In this document: positions 56,811-64,000 of the stretch, one piece after another
How positions within the stretch are numbered: position 1 is the stretch's first letter
Layout of the letters: each line of letters opens with the position of its first letter
From: VAXT01 sp964591295
GTDB taxonomy: Bacteria > Actinomycetota > Thermoleophilia > Gaiellales > Gaiellaceae
Assembly (NCBI GenBank): GCA_964591295.1
Contig: CAZQAG010000006.1
Span: 10,230 to 74,229, forward strand
Reading direction: 5' to 3'
Length of the DNA: 64,000 nucleotides
Position numbers and translations under genes: made by a program
Notes under the pieces: model-generated
What the model was told of the DNA's origin: nothing
The model's database searches: none
What the model saw: only the letters and a program-made list of their open reading frames with translations

Positions 56811-57895
56811 GCGGCCTCGAGCTCGGAGCGACGAAGAACTTGCGGCGACCAAAATTGAAAGGCCACGCTCGGGAGACGAGAGGCGGGGCGCTCGTACTCA
56901 CTCGAGAGCCGGGAATCGAAACGACGATTCCCGACCCCGACGGGCAGGTCGGGGAGCTCCTCGACCTGCTCGACGGCGAGCGAACCGTGGGCGAGATTGC
57001 CGAGATGATCGGCGCCGCCTGGCCGGACCTCACTCTCGAGGGCGTCGAGGAGGGAATCGCCTCGCTCGAGGCCGCCGGGCTCCTCGAGGACGCGGCGGCG
57101 ACGACATCGCTGACAGACGCCGAGTGCGAGCGCTACCAGAGCAATCTGGCGTTCTTCGGCGCCTTTGCCGACTTCGGGCTAAGTCGTTACTCGTTCCAGG
57201 AGCGCCTTCGGGAGTCGCACGTCCTCCTGCTCGGAGTGGGCGGAATCGGGTCCACTGTGCTCTATAACCTGGCCGGCCTTGGAGTCGGCCGCGTCACCCT
57301 CGTCGACTCGGACGCCGTCGAGCTCGGCAACCTCTCGCGGCAGTTCCTCTACGACGAGAGCGACGTCGGCCAGCCAAAGCTTGCCCGGGCGGCTGCTCGA
57401 ATCGAAGCGCTCAACCAGGACGTCGAGCTGATCCCCGTCGAGCGGCGGATCGCGAGCAGCTCCGACGTCGCCCGCCTTCTCGCCGACGTCGACCTCGTGG
57501 TCTCGGCGATCGACCGGCCGGACGGAATCCAGTACCAGGTCAACGACGCGTGCGTCGCAGCCGGGATTCCGTATGTGAACGGCGCCATCTGGGGCTCACG
57601 CGGCTACTACTACTCCATCTGGCCGAGGCAGAGCGGCTGCCTGCGCTGCCACGGCGCCATCCGCACGAGGGAGGAGGGCCCGAACGTCCCGGAATGGCCC
57701 GAGCTCGTCAACGTGGCGACTGGGCCGACGGCGACGCTGATCAGCTCGCTCGTCGCGCTCGAGGGCCTTCGCTACTTGACGGGATTCGCCGCGCCCGTCG
57801 CCGCGGCGCGGGTCTGGGTAGCGGACTTCGCGGAGGGTGCGATGGACGTCGGCTACGAATGGCCGACCGAGCCTGAGTGCCGCGTGTGTAGCTGA
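56807..57895 (+). CDS. E1-like (ThiF/MccB-type) adenylating enzyme with N-terminal PqqD/RRE-like domain
   Basis: About 362 residues from CTG 56807, overlapping the peptide stop as CTGA. Residues about 18-96 look like a PqqD-type winged helix (QVGELLDLLDGERTVGEIAE, then SLEAAGLLED). Residues about 107-362 are an E1-like domain. ERYQSNLAFF precedes LLGVGGIGS (143-148), with D167, R178, K191 and D236 at ATP-site positions and a zinc site of C278/C281 and C358/C361. This is the layout of MccB and PaaA, which adenylate or cyclise short peptides. Plain ThiF and MoeB lack the N-terminal domain. An in-frame GTG at 56660 exists, but that stretch has low GC3 and overlaps the peptide ORF. Confidence 0.82.
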   Translation: MSGLELGATKNLRRPKLKGHARETRGGALVLTREPGIETTIPDPDGQVGELLDLLDGERTVGEIAEMIGAAWPDLTLEGVEEGIASLEAAGLLEDAAATTSLTDAECERYQSNLAFFGAFADFGLSRYSFQERLRESHVLLLGVGGIGSTVLYNLAGLGVGRVTLVDSDAVELGNLSRQFLYDESDVGQPKLARAAARIEALNQDVELIPVERRIASSSDVARLLADVDLVVSAIDRPDGIQYQVNDACVAAGIPYVNGAIWGSRGYYYSIWPRQSGCLRCHGAIRTREEGPNVPEWPELVNVATGPTATLISSLVALEGLRYLTGFAAPVAAARVWVADFAEGAMDVGYEWPTEPECRVCS

Positions 57896-57896
57896 T

Positions 57897-57912
57897 CGGG
57901 CCTTAGGGCCCG
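57897..57912. terminator. Hairpin after the E1-like gene
   Basis: CGGGCC-TTAG-GGCCCG, a 6-bp GC stem with a 4-nt loop directly after the stop codon. No U-run follows. It could end the peptide/E1 transcript. Confidence 0.5.
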
Positions 57913-57963
57913 TCCCACCAACTGCTCTTGACTCCTACCACGGTTCCCCCTTTCTGCGAGTCG

Positions 57964-58004
57964 AGCCTCCAGTCGGCCTGACGGCTTCACACCGGCTGGA
58001 GGCT
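57964..58004. promoter_or_regulatory. Inverted repeat upstream of the SARP gene
   Basis: AGCCTCCAG (57964-57972) and CTGGAGGCT (57996-58004) are perfect 9-nt inverted copies 23 nt apart in the 202-nt gap before the SARP gene. They could be regulator half-sites or a long-loop hairpin. A -10-like TACCAT lies further down near 58070. Confidence 0.4.
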
Positions 58005-58097
58005 GCGATTCGTACTTCCGCGGGCGATGGTTCCACTGCATGCTGAAGAGACGCTGAAAGCCGGCGAGCTACCATCCTCGGGAGAGGAGGAAGCTCA

Positions 58098-60839
58098 GTG
58101 CAGTACCGGATTCTCGGCCCGCTCGAGGTCGCTCCCGACGGCCAGCACCTGACGCCGAAGGGCCGAAAGCCGCGCACGCTGCTCGCCCTTCTCCTCCTGA
58201 ACGGCAACGAGAACGTGCCTGCCGAGCAGCTCATCGACGGGCTGTGGGGCGAGAGAGCCCCCCCGACGGCCGCGAACACGCTGCAGGTCTACGTCTCGCA
58301 GCTGCGGAAGCTCGTGGGCGACCGCCTGGTCACCGGAGGCGTCGGCTACAGCCTGCGCGTGGAGCCGGACGAGCTGGACGCGGCTCGGTTCGAGCGGCTC
58401 GCGGGCGAGGCGGCAGCAGCACTCGGTCGCAGTGCCTACGGCGAGGCTCTCGAGCTGGCCGACGAGGCGCTGGGGCTCTGGCGCGGCCCGGCGCTGGCCG
58501 ACGTCCAGTACGAGTCGTTCGCCCAGCCCGAGATCCTGCGCCTCGACGAGCTGCGGCTGGCGGCAATCGAGAACAGGATCGAGGCGGCGCTCGGCCTGGG
58601 GCGTCACGACCAGGTGATCGGCGAGCTAGAAGCTCTCGTTGCCGAGCACCCGGCCCGGGAGCGGCTCCGCGCGCTGCTGATGCTCGCTCTCTATCGAGCA
58701 GGCCGGCAGGCTGAGGCGCTCGAGACCTATCGCGCGGCGCGTCACGTGTTGCTCGACGAGCTGGGGCTTGAGCCGGGCCCGGAGCTGCGCGAGCTCGAGC
58801 AGGCGATTCTCCGCCAGGACGAGGGGCTCTCGCGGCGGCCGCTGCCCGAGGGCAACGTCCCGGTTCCGGTCAGCACGCTCGTCGGGCGAGACCGCGAGCT
58901 GGCGGAGATCTGCGGCGCGCTGGGCAGCGGCGAGGCGCGGCTGCTGACGCTGACCGGCCCGGGTGGGGCGGGCAAGACACGGCTCGCACTCGAAGCGGCG
59001 AACGCGCTTGCCGGGGAGCTGCCCGACGGCGCCTTCTTCGTCCCGCTCGACACGATCCGCGATCCGGCGCTCCTCCTGCCGGCGATCGCGCATGCACTGG
59101 CCGTCCGCGAGAGCGGGGAGCGCCCGCTCCTCGAGAGCCTCGCCGAGCGGCTCGCCGGTCGGCGCGTGCTCGTGCTGCTCGACAACTTCGAGCAGCTGGC
59201 TCACACGGCGCCGTTGCTCACGGAGGTGCTCGAGGCCTCACCGGCCCTGACCTTCCTCGTCACGAGCCGCGCGGCCCTCCGGCTGACCGGGGAGAGGGAA
59301 TACCCCGTGGAACCGCTCGGCTCCACGGATTCCATCGCTCTCTTCGTCGAGCGTGCCCAGGGGGTCGACCCGAGCTTCCAGCTCACCGACGAGAACGCGG
59401 GCGCCCTGGAGGAGATCTGCGCGCGGCTCGACGGCCTCCCGCTTGCGCTCGAGCTCGCGGCGGCGCGGACGAAGCTCCTTCCTCCCCAGGCGATGCTTAA
59501 GCGGCTCGATCAGCGGCTCGAGCTCCTGAGCCGCGGCCCACGCGACAAGCCCGCACGCCACCGCGCGCTTCGGGACACGGTCGCATGGAGCTACGACCTC
59601 CTCGGGCCCGACGAGCAGCGCCTGTTCGCGCGCCTGGCCGTCTTCTCCGGCGGCTGCACGCTGGAGTCAGCCGTCGCGGTCTGCGACGCATCGCTCGACC
59701 TGACCGCCACGCTCATCGACGACAGCCTGCTCGAGCGCGACGGCGAGAGGCTGCGGATGCTCGAGACGATCCGCGAGTACGCGCTCGAACAGCTCGCGCA
59801 GGACGACGGGGCCGCCGACCTCCGCCGGAGACACGCCGAGCATTTCCTCAAGCTCGCCGAGTCGGAGCCCGTGTCCAGCCAGGCGGAGTGGCTCGCCCAG
59901 CTCGACGCCGAGCGGGATAATCTGCGAGCGGCGCTGGCGTGGAGCGTCGAATCCGAGGAGGCCGGCCTCGGCCTGAGGCTTGCGTCCTCGCTGTGGGAGT
60001 TCTGGTGGGTACGGGGCCACCTGACCGAGGGGCGCCGCTGGTTGGGCGACGCGCTGGTTCGGGGTGCGTCGGAGCCTCCGGAGCTTCGGGCACGGGCGCT
60101 GCATGCTGCAGCGAGCCTCGCGACTCGGCAGGGTGCCTACGGCCGGGCCGCCGAGCTCTCCGAGCAGAGCCTCGCCTTGTGGGAGGAGCTGGGCGACGTC
60201 TCCGGGACGGCCCGTTCGCTGCTCTCACTGGGGACGGTTGCAGCCGAGCAGGGAGACCACGAGCGGGCGATCTCGCTGTCGGAGCGGGCGGCGGACCTCT
60301 ACAGCGAGTCCGGCGACCGGCGGGGCCACGCGCTCGCGGTCAGCAACCTCGGCGGGATCGCGCTCGAGGAAGGCGAGTACGCGAAGGCCGCCTCATTGAG
60401 CGAGCAGGCGTACGGGCTCTTCGAGACGCTCGAGGACAGCGAAGGGATGGCGTTCGCCCTCGTCAACCAGGGTTTCGCTGCGCTCTCGGAGCACGAGCAC
60501 GAGCGGGCTCTCGAGCTTCTACGCCGGGCGCTCCGCCTGCTGGCCGAGCTGGAGTTCCGAGACGTGATCGGCTACTGCTTCGAAGGGCTTGCCGCCGTTC
60601 TGGCGTTCACCGGCCAGGCCGAGGCGGCCGCTCGGCTCCTCGGCGCTGCGGAGGCCCTCCGTGAGGACCTGGGCGTCGCCCTGGCTCCGGCCGAACGAGA
60701 GACTCACGAGGAGACGGCTGCGGCCATCCGGGAGGCTCTGGGCGACGAGCGGTTCAGCGCCGCGTGGCGGCAGGGGCGGGAACTGGCTCTGGCTGAAGCC
60801 ATCGCGTATGCGCTTGCAGAGGAACCGGCTCGCGCCTGA
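58098..60839 (+). CDS. Large SARP-type transcriptional regulator (BTAD, NB-ARC-like ATPase, TPR)
   Basis: A 913-residue regulator of the AfsR/SARP type. An OmpR-like DNA-binding domain (about 1-90, YRILGPLEVAPDG, NTLQVYVSQLRKLVG) and a BTAD helical domain (about 95-245) are followed by an ATPase module with Walker A LTGPGGAGKTRLALEAA and Walker B VLVLLDNFEQL, an LPLALELAAAR motif and C-terminal TPR-like repeats (about 640-860). SARPs commonly activate secondary-metabolite genes. GTG 58098 follows GAGGAGG. It is 202 nt downstream of the E1-like gene and may control the neighbouring peptide/MFS genes. Confidence 0.88.
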   Translation: MQYRILGPLEVAPDGQHLTPKGRKPRTLLALLLLNGNENVPAEQLIDGLWGERAPPTAANTLQVYVSQLRKLVGDRLVTGGVGYSLRVEPDELDAARFERLAGEAAAALGRSAYGEALELADEALGLWRGPALADVQYESFAQPEILRLDELRLAAIENRIEAALGLGRHDQVIGELEALVAEHPARERLRALLMLALYRAGRQAEALETYRAARHVLLDELGLEPGPELRELEQAILRQDEGLSRRPLPEGNVPVPVSTLVGRDRELAEICGALGSGEARLLTLTGPGGAGKTRLALEAANALAGELPDGAFFVPLDTIRDPALLLPAIAHALAVRESGERPLLESLAERLAGRRVLVLLDNFEQLAHTAPLLTEVLEASPALTFLVTSRAALRLTGEREYPVEPLGSTDSIALFVERAQGVDPSFQLTDENAGALEEICARLDGLPLALELAAARTKLLPPQAMLKRLDQRLELLSRGPRDKPARHRALRDTVAWSYDLLGPDEQRLFARLAVFSGGCTLESAVAVCDASLDLTATLIDDSLLERDGERLRMLETIREYALEQLAQDDGAADLRRRHAEHFLKLAESEPVSSQAEWLAQLDAERDNLRAALAWSVESEEAGLGLRLASSLWEFWWVRGHLTEGRRWLGDALVRGASEPPELRARALHAAASLATRQGAYGRAAELSEQSLALWEELGDVSGTARSLLSLGTVAAEQGDHERAISLSERAADLYSESGDRRGHALAVSNLGGIALEEGEYAKAASLSEQAYGLFETLEDSEGMAFALVNQGFAALSEHEHERALELLRRALRLLAELEFRDVIGYCFEGLAAVLAFTGQAEAAARLLGAAEALREDLGVALAPAERETHEETAAAIREALGDERFSAAWRQGRELALAEAIAYALAEEPARA

Positions 60840-62091
60840 GGACGATCGGGGGATCGAGCCGCCGGAGGTTTCGCACGTCGCGGACGCAGACGACGGCGAT
60901 CGTCGCAACGACGACGACGAGGGCGGCACCGATCAGCGTGTTGGCGACCCCGATCGCGCCCGAGATCGGTCCCATGACCGCCACGCCGACCGGAATCAGC
61001 GCGAAGGAGCCGAGGACGTCGTACGAGCTCACCCGCGAAAGCTTCTCGTCCGGGATGTGCTGCTGGAGAGTGGTGTCCCAGAAGACGCCGTAGAGCTCGA
61101 GGCCCACGCCGGCGAGCAGGGCCGCCGGCAGGATCAGCATCAGCGGGGCGGCGAGTCCGAGCAGAGCCAGGAGGGGTGCCATCGTCAGAACGGCGAGGGT
61201 CGCAACCAGGAGCGGTCGCTCGGGCCGGTAGCGGAGCGCGACGATGCCCGCCAGGATCATGCCCGCGGCCTCGGCGGCGAGGATGAAGCCCCAGGCTGCC
61301 GCCCCGCCCAGCTCCTTCTCCGCGACGAAGGGGCCGAGAACGAGGAAGGCGCCGATCGCGTACGCGTTGATGAGCGCGAACTGGACGATCGTCACGCAGA
61401 GCCACGACCGAGAGCGGAACTCGTGCCAGCCTTCGGCGAGCTCGCGCAGGAACTTCCGGTCAGCCAGCGGCTTGACCGGTGGCAGCTTGAGCATGCCGAC
61501 GAACACCGCGCCGACTGCGTAGGTCGCACCGTCGAGAGCGAGTGCCCAGCCGGCTCCGACGGTCGCGACGAGCAGGCCCGCGAGCGCAACACCCGCGATC
61601 CGGGTCGAGTTTCGGGAGAGGCTGAGCAATGCGTTCGCCTGCTGCAGGCGGGGAGCGCTCACGATCTGGGGGACGAGCCCGGTCGAAGCGGGCATGAAGA
61701 ACGCCGAGGCACCACCCTTGAGGGCCGCGAGGACGACCAGGTGCCACGTCTCGGCGATCCCGGCGAGCAAGAGGATTGCCGCCGCGATCTGCGCTGCCGC
61801 GCTCAGGACGTCCGAGGTGACCATCACGAGATGGCGCGGCAGCCGGTCGGCCCAGACGCCGCCGACGAGGAGGAAGACGAGGTGCGCAAGCATGTACGCC
61901 GACAGCACGAGGCCGAGGTCGGAGGGCGAGCCGGTCAGCGCGATCACCGCGAAGGCGAGCGCGATCGGCGCGAAGGAGCTCCCGAAGAGGGAGATCGTCC
62001 GTCCGATGAAGAGAAGGCGAAAGTCCCGCTCGGCGAGTGGCCCGAACGGGAGATTTCTCAGCATTGGCTTCAGCCGGGTGCGAGCGATCAT
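60754..62091 (-). CDS. MFS efflux transporter, paralogue B
   Basis: A 445-residue 12-helix MFS protein of the same exporter type as the one at 55376; they share RLLFxGxTxSxxGSxxxPxALAFAVxxLTGSP, the EGWHEFRSRSWL loop (DGWNEFRSREWL in paralogue A) and FLVLGPFVAEKELGGA. It has about 30 extra C-terminal residues and overlaps the 3' end of the SARP gene by 86 nt on the opposite strand. ATG 62091 or ATG 62064 may start it. Substrate unknown. Confidence 0.87.
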   Translation of the reverse strand: MIARTRLKPMLRNLPFGPLAERDFRLLFIGRTISLFGSSFAPIALAFAVIALTGSPSDLGLVLSAYMLAHLVFLLVGGVWADRLPRHLVMVTSDVLSAAAQIAAAILLLAGIAETWHLVVLAALKGGASAFFMPASTGLVPQIVSAPRLQQANALLSLSRNSTRIAGVALAGLLVATVGAGWALALDGATYAVGAVFVGMLKLPPVKPLADRKFLRELAEGWHEFRSRSWLCVTIVQFALINAYAIGAFLVLGPFVAEKELGGAAAWGFILAAEAAGMILAGIVALRYRPERPLLVATLAVLTMAPLLALLGLAAPLMLILPAALLAGVGLELYGVFWDTTLQQHIPDEKLSRVSSYDVLGSFALIPVGVAVMGPISGAIGVANTLIGAALVVVVATIAVVCVRDVRNLRRLDPPIVLRREPVPLQAHTRWLQPEPVPAPAATRR

Positions 62092-62266
62092 CGTCCCGCC
62101 TTGAACTGTGTCTCGCGCGCGCGTGGGCCGCTTCCCTCACCCGGGTGACGAGGCATCCCCGAATTGCGTGGCGAAGCGAGCAGGCCCGTCAGGGCGGATG
62201 AGACGAAGGGCACCACCAGGGCCATGAGAAATGGCATCGGTCGAGCCGTCTAGTCCCTTGAATTTG

Positions 62267-62283
62267 AATAAGTAGTCCTTATT
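62267..62283. promoter_or_regulatory. Palindromic operator-like site before the flavoprotein/fumarase operon
   Basis: AATAAG-TAGTC-CTTATT is a perfect 6-bp inverted repeat about 22 nt before the -10 element, in an AT-rich patch that is unusual for this genome. It is a good candidate operator. The regulator is not in the window. Confidence 0.5.
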
Positions 62284-62304
62284 ACTCGGATTAGGAGACA
62301 GTGG

Positions 62305-62310
62305 TATAGT
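62305..62310 (+). promoter_or_regulatory. -10 element TATAGT before the flavoprotein gene
   Basis: TATAGT, near consensus, ends 7 nt before ATG 62318, which makes a leaderless mRNA likely and selects that ATG over TTG 62315. Confidence 0.55.
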
Positions 62311-62317
62311 CGCTTTG

Positions 62318-63508
62318 ATGGCCGCTCCCCAGGCGTTCGACGTGCTCGTGGTCGGAAGCGGCGCTTCCGGTCTGGCGGCTGCTGTCTCGGCCCAGCGTGC
62401 GGGCGCAAGCGCGGCCCTCGTCGCCAAGGAAGCCCTTCAGTCCTGCAATTCTGCGAAGGCACAGGGCGGAATCCAGGCCGCCTTCGGGGATGACGACTCA
62501 CCCGAGCAGCACGCCGAAGATGTGTGGCAGAGCTCGCACGAAACCGCCGATCGGCGGCTCGTCGAGGTCCTGACCGGCGAGGCTCCGAGCGCGATCCACT
62601 GGCTGGAGGAGCTCGGCGTCGAGTTCACGCGCGAGAACGGCGGCTACCGGCTGGCACGCTGCGGCGGCGCGACGCGCATGCGCCTCCTCCAGGTCGGCGA
62701 CCGCACCGGGCACGCGATCACGAGTGCGCTCCGCGACGCCGTGAAGGCTTCGAGTATCCAGACGTTCCCAAAATCGCCGCTCACCGAGCTGCAGCCGGGC
62801 GAGAACGGCTGGCGCGCGCTCTGCGGCGAGCACGTGATCGATGCGGGCACGGTCGTGCTCGCGGCCGGGGGTCGCTGTTTCCGCGTGGCCGAGGAGCGTG
62901 GCGAGCTAACCACGAATCATCCCGGCGCGACGGGGGAGGTGACGCGCATCGCGGTCGACCTCGGCGCCGAGACGCGTGACTACGACGCGCTCCAGTACCA
63001 CCCGAACGGTGGCGCGTGGCCGCAGCCGATGCAGGGCTACTCGATCCCGGAGACGACTCGCGCGTACGGCGCGGTGCTCCTCAATGCCGACCGCGAGGAG
63101 TTCACCGACTCGCTCGGGGCGCGCGACGCGGTCTCCCGGGCGATCTTCGACGAGGTGGAGGCCGGCCGGGGCGTCGAGACTCCCGACGGTCGCCCGGCGG
63201 TTTACCTCGACACGACGCGCATTTCCGAGGCCGACGCCGAGATCTCGCTGCCGTACATGCTCCGCCGCTATCGCGCGGGCGGAATCGACCCGCTCGAGGA
63301 GCCGATCTTCACGTTTCCCGTGCTCCATTACCAAAACGGCGGGCTCGTGATCGACGAGCAGGGCGAGACGACGGTCGAGGGTCTCTACGCCTGCGGCGAG
63401 ATCGCCGGCGGGACCCACGGGCGCAACCGGATGATGGGCAACTCGCTGCTCGAGTGCACGGTCTTCGGACGCCGCGCGGGCAAGGCCGCCGCGGAGAAGG
63501 CGGCATGA
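62318..63508 (+). CDS. SdhA/NadB-like FAD-dependent oxidoreductase, short form
   Basis: A 396-residue flavoprotein of the succinate dehydrogenase/fumarate reductase/L-aspartate oxidase family. FAD-binding VLVVGSGASGLAAAVSAQRAG opens it; AKAQGGIQAAF, HPNGGAW-type active-site region, PIFTFPVLHYQNGGLVIDE and ACGEIAGGTHGRNRMMGNSLLECTVFGRRAG follow. It ends right after the FAD domain, so it lacks the C-terminal helical domain of full-length enzymes (usually 530-600 residues). It overlaps the fumarase gene (ATGA), so it may interconvert succinate or a related dicarboxylate with fumarate. The direction and electron acceptor are unknown. Confidence 0.82.
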   Translation: MAAPQAFDVLVVGSGASGLAAAVSAQRAGASAALVAKEALQSCNSAKAQGGIQAAFGDDDSPEQHAEDVWQSSHETADRRLVEVLTGEAPSAIHWLEELGVEFTRENGGYRLARCGGATRMRLLQVGDRTGHAITSALRDAVKASSIQTFPKSPLTELQPGENGWRALCGEHVIDAGTVVLAAGGRCFRVAEERGELTTNHPGATGEVTRIAVDLGAETRDYDALQYHPNGGAWPQPMQGYSIPETTRAYGAVLLNADREEFTDSLGARDAVSRAIFDEVEAGRGVETPDGRPAVYLDTTRISEADAEISLPYMLRRYRAGGIDPLEEPIFTFPVLHYQNGGLVIDEQGETTVEGLYACGEIAGGTHGRNRMMGNSLLECTVFGRRAGKAAAEKAA

Positions 63509-64000
63509 GTACCGTCGCGACAGATTTGCGCCAGACGGTGGAAGACGCGGCCGCGCACCTCTACGTGTGGGCGCTCAAGGACATCCCGCAGGACCTGCGA
63601 GATGCTCTCTCCGCCGCCCTGGAGCGGGAGACCTCGGTCCCGGGGCGCCGCGTGCTGGAGACGATCGCCAAGAACGTCGACGTCGCCGAGCGCGAGAACA
63701 ACATCGTCTGCCAGGACACGGGCATCGCCGTCTATACGTGCCGCGTCGGCGAGCATTTTCCTCTGCATCCGGCCAATATTTACGACGCTCTGAAGGTCGG
63801 CACCGAGCGAGCGACGATCGACACGCCGCTCCGCTCGAACGCCGTCCACACGATCACGCGCGAGAACACCGGGCCGAACACCGGCTACCGCCTGCCGATC
63901 GTCCACTGGGAGTTCATCCCCGATTGGGACGGCCTCGACGTCAAGTGCGTGCCGAAGGGCTCGGGCTCCGAGAACATGAGCTTCCTCAAGATGTGCGTCC
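63505..64000 (+). CDS. Class I (Fe-S) fumarate hydratase / tartrate dehydratase alpha chain, N-terminal part (cut by window end)
   Basis: Starts at ATG 63505, inside the stop of the flavoprotein gene (ATGA), and remains open to the window end (165 codons seen). It matches the alpha/N-terminal domain of iron-sulfur hydro-lyases: NIVCQDTGIAVYTCRVG with a cluster cysteine, SNAVHTITRENTGPNTG and CVPKGSGSENMSFLKM. A separate beta chain would be expected beyond 64000. Fumarase is the likeliest function given the neighbour. Confidence 0.9.
   Translation, partial: MSTVATDLRQTVEDAAAHLYVWALKDIPQDLRDALSAALERETSVPGRRVLETIAKNVDVAERENNIVCQDTGIAVYTCRVGEHFPLHPANIYDALKVGTERATIDTPLRSNAVHTITRENTGPNTGYRLPIVHWEFIPDWDGLDVKCVPKGSGSENMSFLKMCV

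Noticed and set aside
56807..57895. Assignment of the E1-like gene as moeB or thiF for cofactor synthesis
   Set aside because: No ThiS/MoaD-type sulfur carrier or molybdopterin/thiamine gene is adjacent, and the PqqD-like N-terminus is absent from MoeB and ThiF.

Overview
The window is about 70% GC, densely packed, and reads as a chromosomal segment of a high-GC actinobacterium. Class Thermoleophilia (Gaiellales or Solirubrobacterales type) is my best guess. That guess is inference from gene content: a futalosine-type menaquinone pathway, a three-helix Rieske subunit, a SARP regulator, GT-C mannosyltransferase-like genes and many GTG, TTG and apparently CTG starts. No rRNA or ribosomal protein gene is present to fix the lineage.

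Layout. 1-865: tail of a DUF58 operon. 865-4449: E1 alpha, E1 beta, HIRAN and E2 genes of a 2-oxoacid dehydrogenase complex. 4454-8155: CHRD protein, cysteine-less thioredoxin, phosphodiesterase-like protein, pcm, acylphosphatase. 8275-14382: GtrA, two GT-C glycosyltransferases and a tandemly duplicated beta-propeller/RTX gene. 14379-21055: YmdB, degenerate LytM, AI-2E-type permease, hemB-hemL and three small or unknown genes. 21079-30496: a respiratory supercluster of UbiD, menaquinol:cytochrome c reductase (qcrABC), UbiX, UbiE/MenG, polyprenyl synthase, MqnE, MqnA and MqnC. 30540-35422: secreted repeat proteins (one with two apparent frameshifts) and a NAGPA-like phosphodiester glycosidase. 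35447-39100: DedA, DegT aminotransferase and FlaA1-like dehydratase. 39101-41796: accessory island with an unknown gene, truncated transposase, tRNA-Gln(CTG), DnaA-box-like sites and small membrane proteins. 41979-45870: HNH (13E12-like), VapBC-type toxin-antitoxin, UvrD-like helicase. 45899-55396: PhoX/DUF839, DUF354, AsnB, Na+/H+ antiporter, sugar transferase, DUF2182, LysR, Fe-ADH. 55376-62091: two paralogous MFS exporters flank a 23-codon ORF, an E1-like adenylating enzyme with a PqqD-like N-terminus, and a large SARP regulator. 62318-64000: a short SdhA/NadB-like flavoprotein and a class I fumarase alpha chain (cut by the window edge).

The most interesting locus is 56724-57895. A tiny ORF (56739-56810) with a near-perfect Shine-Dalgarno sequence is translationally coupled to a MccB/PaaA-like E1 enzyme that carries a RiPP-recognition-like domain. 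MFS exporters and a SARP regulator lie alongside. This is the outline of a minimal peptide-natural-product system (microcin C or pantocin type), not a demonstrated one.

Expression logic. Many genes have a TANNNT hexamer ending about 6-11 nt before the start codon, with no ribosome-binding site, which suggests widespread leaderless transcription. Others are coupled by 4-nt overlaps (ATGA, GTGA, TTGA). At least four overlaps are CTGA, which points to CTG start codons. Palindromic repeats of a GGnGTCAGACnCC family are scattered between genes and also lie inside coding sequence.
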